The notes under the pieces are model-generated. The model ran no database searches. It was not told the DNA's origin and was given only the letters and a program-made list of their open reading frames with translations. DNA of 11,058 bases, taken from Chloroflexota bacterium. GTDB taxonomy: Bacteria > Chloroflexota > Anaerolineae > Promineifilales > Promineifilaceae. A program made the translations under genes and the position numbers. Location: contig QQUD01000043.1 of the NCBI GenBank assembly GCA_008501785.1, positions 1 through 11,058 of the forward strand, read 5' to 3'. This document shows positions 6,221 through 11,058 of this stretch, in pieces; within the stretch, counting starts at the first letter, position 1, and each line of letters begins with the position of its first letter.

Positions 6221-7246
6221 ATGACACGTACCGATATTCGATTAGCACTTCCCAGCAAGGGCATCTTACAAAAAGATGCGATTAATTTTTTGGAAAACTG
6301 TGGACTTAAAGTCCGCCGCCCGAATCCTCGGCAATATGTGGCCACCATTTCCGGGTTAGAAAATGTAACCGTTATTTTTCAGCGTCCCGGTGACATTGTG
6401 GTCGGTGTACGCCAGGGCAGCCTTGATTTTGGCATCTCTGGCTACGACATTTTGGCCGAAAAAGCGTTTGGACACGTTGGATCCACGATTCTGGTCTTGA
6501 ATGACGAGCTAGGATTTGGCCCTTGTTCATTGAATTTGGCCGTACCGCAAGAAACAAACATCGAGACAATGGCTGATTTAGCTGCCTGGGCAAAGGATCG
6601 TGCTGCCAATGACTATCCACTACGAGTAGCAACTAAATTCCCCAAACTAACCAATGAATTCCTAGAAAAACACAATGTTCAACCTACCCGGCTGATCAAC
6701 GCTGAAGGCACGTTAGAAATCGCCCCCGCCATCGGGTACGCCGATCTGATTGCCGATCTGGTTTCTTCTGGCCTCACGTTGCGCGACAATCATCTGCGGC
6801 AAATTGATGATGGCGAAATTTTGAATTCGCAAGCGTGCCTGATAGCCAATCGGAATGCATTAAAAACACGTCCCGACGTACTAGAAGTGGCGCGCACGCT
6901 GCTGGAATACATCGAAGCCCATTTACGCGCCAGAGGCTCTTACTTGATTACCGCCAATGTGCGCGGCGACTCACCTGAAGCCATTGCCAATCTAATGTTT
7001 GAACAAAAAACGATTGGTGGGTTACAAGGGCCTACCATTTCAAAAGTCGTTTCTCCGCAAAAACTATCAGGGAATGGAAACTGGTATGCTGTAAACATCG
7101 TTGTCAGCAAAAACAAGCTGGTTTCAGCGATTGCTGAATTACGTGCGATAGGTGGCAGCGGTGTCATCGTCTCGCCGTGTACCTACATTTTTGAAGAGGA
7201 GCCAGCACGGTATCGGGCAATGTTGACGGCGTTGGGAGATGGCTAA
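6221..7246 (+). CDS. hisG: ATP phosphoribosyltransferase, long form
   Basis: 341 aa. It catalyses the first step of histidine synthesis, joining ATP and PRPP to phosphoribosyl-ATP. The N-terminus RLALPSKGIL (7-16), the RPGDIVVGVRQGSLDFGISGYD block (55-76) and the PRPP loop EGTLEIAPAIGYADLIADLV (162-181) are classic HisG. The C-terminal part (about 239-330, with VSPQKLSGNGNWYAV and GGSGVIVSPCTYIFEE) is the regulatory domain found in long HisG, which binds histidine for feedback inhibition and removes the need for HisZ. The length is somewhat above the roughly 300 aa of E. coli HisG. ATG 6221 has AGGAGG at 6211-6216, close but usable. It is the first structural gene after the attenuator. It contains none of the ACGGCCGT palindromes found in hisD, hisC and hisB. 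Confidence 0.97.
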   Translation: MTRTDIRLALPSKGILQKDAINFLENCGLKVRRPNPRQYVATISGLENVTVIFQRPGDIVVGVRQGSLDFGISGYDILAEKAFGHVGSTILVLNDELGFGPCSLNLAVPQETNIETMADLAAWAKDRAANDYPLRVATKFPKLTNEFLEKHNVQPTRLINAEGTLEIAPAIGYADLIADLVSSGLTLRDNHLRQIDDGEILNSQACLIANRNALKTRPDVLEVARTLLEYIEAHLRARGSYLITANVRGDSPEAIANLMFEQKTIGGLQGPTISKVVSPQKLSGNGNWYAVNIVVSKNKLVSAIAELRAIGGSGVIVSPCTYIFEEEPARYRAMLTALGDG

Positions 7247-7251
7247 GGACT

Positions 7252-7279
7252 GAGTGAAGAGTGATGAGTGATGAGTGAT
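7252..7279 (+). repeat. 7-nt tandem repeat between hisG and hisD
   Basis: Three exact GAGTGAT units (7259-7279) are preceded by one imperfect unit, GAGTGAA (7252-7258). They fill much of the 65-nt gap; the hisD SD follows at 7301. Copy number may vary by slippage. Confidence 0.85.
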
Positions 7280-7311
7280 GATGGCTGATAGCTAATCTGC
7301 GAGGTGAACTA

Positions 7312-8634
7312 ATGATTAAAATATTTGACGTTGATGAAGCAAAGAAATCGATTTTGCGGCGGGAGATGGCGTTGGAACCTGATGTACCGCAGCGATTGCA
7401 GGCGGGTTTGGATCGGATGTTTGGAGAGAGGAGCACACCGGAAACGGCCGTTTCCCGCATCCTCCGTGATGTACGAACCTTAGGTGATAATGCCCTAAGA
7501 CATTGGACGAAAGAGATTGACAAAGTGACGCTGGATGGGTTGGCGGTGGAGAAAAGTGAGATAGAAACGGCCGTTTCCCGCATCCCCACCGAACTCAAAG
7601 TAGCGCTCGAATTTGCCGCAGACCGCATTCGCAAATTTCATGAATACCAGCCAGTGAAGTCATGGGAAACAACCGAGATGGGCGGACGACTGGGTCAGCG
7701 TGTGACGCCACTGCAAAGCGTTGGCGTTTACGTACCGGGCGGGACAGCGCCACTGCCCTCCTCGCTGCTCATGAGCGTTATTCCCGCACAGGTGGCAGGC
7801 GTGAAAGAGATTGTTGTTGCGACACCACCGGGTCAAGACGGTGGCAAAGTGGCAGATGTAATTTTGGCCGCTGCCAGCATTGTTGGCATTGACACCATTT
7901 ACACACTCGGCGGCGCACAAGCGATTGCCGCGATGGCGTTTGGCACCGAAACAATTCCCCAGGTGGATAAAATTGTGGGACCGGGCAACCTGTTTGTGAC
8001 GCTGGCAAAGCGGCAAGTGTATGGCATAGTGGGCATCGATGGGCTGTATGGGCCGACGGAAACGGTGGTGGTGGCTGATGAAACGGCCGTTCCCGCCTGG
8101 GTTGCCGCCGACATGCTGGCGCAAGCCGAACATGACGTGCTGGCAACCGCCATCCTCTTCACGCCATCGCACAAAATTGCCGAAGCCGTTCAAGCCGAAA
8201 TCGCCAAACAAATGGAAATGCTCAGTCGGGATGATGTCATCGCTGTCTCGTTGGCAAATCAGGGTGGCATTGTCATCACCGCTGACATGGATGAAGGGTG
8301 TCACCTCGCCAGCCAGTTTGCTGCCGAGCACACCTGCATCGCCACCCAAAACCCAGCAGCCTACATAGACAAAATCCCCAATGCAGGCGGTCTGTTTGTT
8401 GGCGAACGCTCGTTTGAGGTATTGGGAGATTATGTGGCTGGTCCCAGTCATGTGATGCCCACCAGCGGCACAGCACGTTTCGCTTCACCGCTCAATGTGC
8501 TCGATTTCGTCAAAATCTCGAGCATTGTGGCCCTAGATGCCACGACATCTACCCAACTCAGCAAAGTCGCAGCCATCATCGCCGATGCAGAATTGTTGAC
8601 TGGTCATGCAAATGCGGCTCGCAAACGAATTTAG
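7312..8634 (+). CDS. hisD: Histidinol dehydrogenase
   Basis: 440 aa, the usual length. It carries out the last two oxidations, L-histidinol to L-histidine with two NAD+, as a zinc enzyme. Seen in sequence: GVYVPGG (138-144), GGAQAIAAMAFGTETIPQVD (200-219), VGPGN (222-226), zinc ligand candidates Gln271 and His274 in AQAEHD, the catalytic pair Glu339-His340 in AAEHT, Asp373 in GDYVAGPSH, and His432 near the C-terminus. All expected residues are present. ATG 7312 is preceded by GAGGTGA (7301-7307). It carries three ACGGCCGT palindromes, two read as ETAVSR (residues 44-49 and 85-90) and one as ETAVP (257-261). By memory alignment to E. coli HisD they replace, rather than lengthen, the family sequence. 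Confidence 0.98.
   Translation: MIKIFDVDEAKKSILRREMALEPDVPQRLQAGLDRMFGERSTPETAVSRILRDVRTLGDNALRHWTKEIDKVTLDGLAVEKSEIETAVSRIPTELKVALEFAADRIRKFHEYQPVKSWETTEMGGRLGQRVTPLQSVGVYVPGGTAPLPSSLLMSVIPAQVAGVKEIVVATPPGQDGGKVADVILAAASIVGIDTIYTLGGAQAIAAMAFGTETIPQVDKIVGPGNLFVTLAKRQVYGIVGIDGLYGPTETVVVADETAVPAWVAADMLAQAEHDVLATAILFTPSHKIAEAVQAEIAKQMEMLSRDDVIAVSLANQGGIVITADMDEGCHLASQFAAEHTCIATQNPAAYIDKIPNAGGLFVGERSFEVLGDYVAGPSHVMPTSGTARFASPLNVLDFVKISSIVALDATTSTQLSKVAAIIADAELLTGHANAARKRI
7440..7455. repeat. Iterated palindrome, perfect 16-mer, in hisD
   Basis: GGAAACGGCCGTTTCC followed by CG, read as ETAVSR. Confidence 0.85.
7564..7577. repeat. Iterated palindrome, 14-mer, in hisD
   Basis: GAAACGGCCGTTTC followed by CCG, again read as ETAVSR, 108 bp after the end of the previous copy. 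A third hisD copy, AACGGCCGTT at 8082-8091, is read ETAVP. Confidence 0.85.
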
Positions 8635-8643
8635 TTACCCGTC

Positions 8644-8702
8644 CTGCCAGACAAGGGGCGCGAAGCTTATTTTACCAACGACATTCGCACCTTGCCTGGC
8701 AG
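8644..8702. repeat. Inverted repeat after hisD
   Basis: CTGCCAGACAAGG (8644-8656) and CCTTGCCTGGCAG (8690-8702) form a 13-bp stem with one mismatch around a 33-nt loop, with a smaller hairpin AGAACT/AGTTCT (8701-8706, 8712-8717) after it. It lies 10 bases past the hisD stop. Six T follow only at 8731-8736, so terminator function is possible but weak. Confidence 0.5.
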
Positions 8703-8726
8703 AACTTCAACAGTTCTCAAAAAGAA

Positions 8727-8756
8727 TTGATTTTTTATCGTTCGTCGGGTTAGAAT
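8727..8756 (+). promoter_or_regulatory. Possible sigma-70-type promoter of the GNAT gene
   Basis: TTGATT (8727-8732), an 18-nt spacer and TAGAAT (8751-8756, 5 of 6 to TATAAT). The predicted start near 8763 gives a 25-nt leader with SD GGAGTGA (8778-8784) before ATG 8788. This would let the acetyltransferase and later genes be transcribed apart from the attenuator. Confidence 0.4.
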
Positions 8757-8787
8757 GTACTTTATGTTTTCTAACACGGAGTGACTG

Positions 8788-9294
8788 ATGATTCGTGAAC
8801 TAATCCCAGAAGATGCCGCACAATTTAAAGAACTAAGGCAGCGTGCAGTCGAAGTAAGTGAAGGGGGTTTTGCCATTGCCCTTGACGATTGGGTGAACCG
8901 CTCAATAAGTGAAATTCAAGAAATGTTGCAACAAGAGCAAGATTCCTTAAATGATTTCATTTTAGGCGCATTTGTCGATAACAAATTGGTGGGCATGATC
9001 GGTTTTTTCCGCCCAACAAAACCCAAACTTGGGCAAAAGGGGCATATTTGGGGGACCTTCATGTCGCCCGAATGGCGCGGGCAGCGGCTCGCAGGCAAAC
9101 TGCTTGACGAATTAATTGCACGTGCGCGCAGACTACCTAGGGTCACACAACTACAACTGACAACAACAAATCAATACAAAGCGGCTATCTCACTCTATCG
9201 TTCTCGAGGGTTTCGGATTATTGCTACAGAATCACAGGTTATCCGTGCAGGTGAAAACATTTATGACGAACTGTATATGACGATGAATCTTTAA
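8788..9294 (+). CDS. GNAT-family N-acetyltransferase
   Basis: 168 aa, a normal single-domain GNAT. It opens with IRELIPEDAAQFKELRQRA, the usual beta1-alpha1 start. The acetyl-CoA loop is RGQRLAGK (97-104, of the form R/Q-x-x-G-x-A/G) after the beta4 strand GTFMSPEW, and the C-terminal AISLYRSRGF (133-142) is the conserved beta5-alpha4 motif B. The substrate cannot be told from sequence; small-molecule or protein N-termini are both possible. It sits inside the his operon between hisD and hisC, with a possible own promoter and inverted repeats on both sides, and has no palindrome cores, unlike the his genes around it. This suggests an insertion into the operon (inference) rather than a histidine pathway step. 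Confidence 0.9.
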   Translation: MIRELIPEDAAQFKELRQRAVEVSEGGFAIALDDWVNRSISEIQEMLQQEQDSLNDFILGAFVDNKLVGMIGFFRPTKPKLGQKGHIWGTFMSPEWRGQRLAGKLLDELIARARRLPRVTQLQLTTTNQYKAAISLYRSRGFRIIATESQVIRAGENIYDELYMTMNL

Positions 9295-9353
9295 GATTGG
9301 ACCAATTTGCAATAAATTTATACGTTTTTCGCAAAAAAATTGGTTCAATCTTA
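9292..9353. repeat. 17-bp inverted repeat at the end of the GNAT gene
   Basis: The stretch 9292-9308 (including the TAA stop) pairs with 9337-9353 through 17 positions with one G-U, around a 28-nt loop. The left arm itself contains the palindrome ATTGGACCAAT (9296-9306). No T-tract follows, so mRNA end stabilisation or pausing is as likely as termination. Confidence 0.6.
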
Positions 9354-9384
9354 GTTAACCAAATAAAAATTCCCAACTAACATT

Positions 9385-10494
9385 ATGAATAAATTTGACC
9401 CTACCCCTTTTGTTCGGGCAGACATTGTTGCCATGGAGCCGTATAAACCAATTGTGCCGTTCGAAGTACTTTCTGCGCGATTAGGACGCGCTCCCCAAGA
9501 TATTATCAAACTAGATGCCAATGAAAATCCATATGGCCCCTCGCCAAAAGTTAAAGAAGCATTGGCATCTGATCAGTTTTACCACATCTACCCAGACCCC
9601 GAATCAAGTGTACTGCGTCAGGCGCTGGCAGAATTCACCGGGGTTTCAAAAGATTTATTGCTGACGGGCATGGGCGCTGATGAGTTAATCGATTTGGTGC
9701 TGCGGGTGGTGGTTTCACCCGGTGATGTGGTTATTGATTGTCCGCCTTCGTTTGGTATGTATCCGTTTTCGACGGCCGTTAACAGCGGCCAATACGTGCC
9801 AGTCACACGACACGCCGATTTTAGTTTGGATGTTGCAGGAATTGAAACGGCCGTTTCCACGCACCCCAACGCCAAAGTCCTTTTCCTCTGCTCACCCAAC
9901 AATCCTAATGGCAGCTTGATTGATGATGACGATCTGCGACGACTGCTGCAACTGCCTATTTTAGTCGTGCTAGATGAAGCGTATATCGACTTTGCTGAGG
10001 TTGACGGATTCGAGAGCCGCATGGCTTGGGTGGCAGAACACGACAACCTGGCCGTACTGCGCACCTTCAGCAAATTGGCTGCACTTGCCGGATTGCGTGT
10101 TGGGTATGGCGCATTTCCTTCGTGGCTGCTGCCACACATGTGGAAAATCAAACAACCGTACAACATCAACGTTGCCGCCTCCGTTGCCGCGTTGGCAGCA
10201 TTACAGGACAAAGACTGGCTACACGAAAAGGTGGCGCTGCTCGTGGCAGACCGCAACCGATTGATTGCCGCCTTGCAGGAAATTCCCTATCTGGAGCCGT
10301 ATCCGAGTTATTCGAATTTTGTGTTGTGTCGGGTAAACGGCCGTTCTGCCCACCAGCTCAAACTCGACCTTGAGCAAAATGGCATTCTCGTACGCTACTT
10401 CAACAAACCAGGACTCGACAACTGCATCCGCATCAGCGCGGGTCGTCCGCAAGATTCGTACCAACTGCTGCATGTGCTCCATTCCCTGACATGA
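9385..10494 (+). CDS. hisC: Histidinol-phosphate aminotransferase
   Basis: 369 aa, fold-type I PLP enzyme that converts imidazole-acetol phosphate and glutamate to histidinol phosphate and 2-oxoglutarate. Visible motifs: LDANENPYGPSP (43-54), SPNNPNG (170-176), DEAYIDF (197-203), TFSKLAALAGLRVGY (227-241) with the Schiff-base lysine Lys230, and the substrate carboxylate arginine in CIRISAG (Arg349). Length is normal. No SD is seen before ATG 9385, and no later start looks better; a weak promoter-like pair (TTGGTT 9340, TAAAAA 9364) would put the transcript start within about ten bases of the ATG. It carries three ACGGCCGT palindromes, read STAV, ETAVS and NGR. It follows the GNAT gene by 90 bases. 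Confidence 0.96.
   Translation: MNKFDPTPFVRADIVAMEPYKPIVPFEVLSARLGRAPQDIIKLDANENPYGPSPKVKEALASDQFYHIYPDPESSVLRQALAEFTGVSKDLLLTGMGADELIDLVLRVVVSPGDVVIDCPPSFGMYPFSTAVNSGQYVPVTRHADFSLDVAGIETAVSTHPNAKVLFLCSPNNPNGSLIDDDDLRRLLQLPILVVLDEAYIDFAEVDGFESRMAWVAEHDNLAVLRTFSKLAALAGLRVGYGAFPSWLLPHMWKIKQPYNINVAASVAALAALQDKDWLHEKVALLVADRNRLIAALQEIPYLEPYPSYSNFVLCRVNGRSAHQLKLDLEQNGILVRYFNKPGLDNCIRISAGRPQDSYQLLHVLHSLT
9844..9857. repeat. Iterated palindrome, 14-mer, in hisC
   Basis: GAAACGGCCGTTTC, read ETAVS. Shorter cores in hisC lie at 9772-9779 and 10336-10345. Other cores are at 1426-1433, 1449-1458, 10641-10650 and 10965-10972. Confidence 0.85.
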
Positions 10495-10553
10495 TCACCA
10501 TACAAAATGTCTAATTGATGGCGCGATTTATTAAACAATTCGCAAGAACTTTG

Positions 10554-10579
10554 CCACAACCCTCACATCATGCTTGTGG
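10554..10579. other. Small hairpin in the hisC-hisB gap
   Basis: CCACAA (10554-10559) pairs with TTGTGG (10574-10579) over a 14-nt loop. The 135-nt gap otherwise shows no gene and no convincing promoter; TTGCCA at 10551-10556 resembles a -35 but lacks a well placed -10. Confidence 0.3.
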
Positions 10580-10629
10580 GCGTGGTAAACTGGTGACTTG
10601 CTTTTTACACCTATGGAAGAGGGATTTTG

Positions 10630-11058
10630 ATGGAAAGAAAAACGGCCGTTCACCGGCAAACCTCCGAAACGAATGTTCACGTTCAGCTTAATGTAGATGG
10701 CTCCGGCCAACACGATATTAGCACCTGCATTGGCTTTCTCGATCACATGCTAACCGCGCTTACTGTGCATGGCATGGTCGACATGACGATTAGCGCCACC
10801 GGCGACCTGCATATCGACAATCATCACACGATTGAAGATGTAGGTATTGTGCTGGGGCAAGTACTCAACCAGGCATTGGGCGACCGCTCTGGCATCAACC
10901 GCATGGGGCATGCTTATGTGCCGATGGATGAAGCATTGGGATTTGTAGCACTTGATTTTAGCGGACGGCCGTATACAGTCTTTCAAGCCAAGTGGAACAC
11001 GGCCGCCATTGGGCAAATGCCCACTGACCTTGTGCAGCACTTTTTCGAATCGGTTGCG
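10630..11058 (+). CDS. hisB: Imidazoleglycerol-phosphate dehydratase (3' truncated by window)
   Basis: The frame is open from ATG 10630 to the window end, giving the first 143 of about 195 residues. The enzyme dehydrates imidazoleglycerol phosphate to imidazole-acetol phosphate, the substrate of HisC. Motifs: GFLDHMLTALTVHG (35-48), DNHHTIEDVGIVLGQ (63-77) with metal-binding histidines, GHAYVPMDEALG (93-104) and VQHFFESVA (135-143). This is the monofunctional dehydratase; the N-terminus starts directly with the dehydratase domain, with no phosphatase domain as in E. coli HisB. The start is supported by AGAGG (10618-10622) 7 nt upstream; another ATG at 10613 hits a stop after five codons. A palindrome core at 10642 gives KTAV at residues 4-7, and another lies at 10965. 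Confidence 0.96.
   Translation, partial: MERKTAVHRQTSETNVHVQLNVDGSGQHDISTCIGFLDHMLTALTVHGMVDMTISATGDLHIDNHHTIEDVGIVLGQVLNQALGDRSGINRMGHAYVPMDEALGFVALDFSGRPYTVFQAKWNTAAIGQMPTDLVQHFFESVA

Noticed and set aside
7660..8451. 263-codon open frame on the - strand opposite hisD
   Set aside because: It lies wholly within hisD, which has all its catalytic residues. The translation shows no recognisable domain and is composition-driven.
9618..10256. 212-codon open frame on the - strand opposite hisC
   Set aside because: Antisense shadow of a complete, well conserved hisC. Serine-rich low-complexity translation and no recognisable motif.
1426..10972. CRISPR array or Rickettsia-like palindromic insertion element
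   Set aside because: The copies are far apart at irregular spacing. In HisD they do not lengthen the protein against the remembered E. coli sequence, so they are sequence conversions in place, not inserts.

Overview
The window looks like a chromosomal segment of a Chloroflexota bacterium (Anaerolineae or a near relative; inferred from gene types and style, not from a marker gene). GC content is moderate, Shine-Dalgarno (SD) sites are clear, and the genes are housekeeping. No mobile element, CRISPR array, rRNA or tRNA was seen.

Layout. (1) 1-1601, + strand: the 3' end of a eukaryotic-type 6-phosphofructokinase overlaps, by one base (TAATG), a second complete phosphofructokinase whose active site has the Asp/Lys pair typical of pyrophosphate-linked enzymes. 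(2) 1602-2158: an intergenic hairpin built from 8-nt repeats, then rpsU (bS21), with a 12-nt SD and probably a TTG start, then a strong bidirectional terminator. (3) 2167-5817, - strand: two tandem paralogues of about 588 aa that join a ParB/sulfiredoxin-like domain (DGNHR motif) to two UspA-like domains. One keeps the UspA nucleotide-binding motif and the other has lost it. (4) 5940-11058, + strand: a histidine biosynthesis operon, hisG, hisD, a GNAT acetyltransferase, hisC and hisB (cut by the window end).

The most interesting site lies just upstream of hisG. A 31-codon ORF (5958-6053) carries seven His codons, six of them in the cluster HHHAHHH and all CAT, followed about 30 nt later by a 16-bp rho-independent terminator. 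This is the layout of a classical his attenuator (leader peptide plus terminator) and would couple transcription of the operon to charged tRNA-His.

The second genome-scale signal is a dispersed palindrome, core ACGGCCGT and at best GGAAACGGCCGTTTCC. It occurs 13 times in 11 kb, always inside genes, mostly read as (E/D/K)TAV(S). It behaves like a highly iterated palindrome of the cyanobacterial HIP1 kind rather than an inserted element. Two intergenic hairpins whose arms are made of 8-nt tandem units are a third unexplained pattern.
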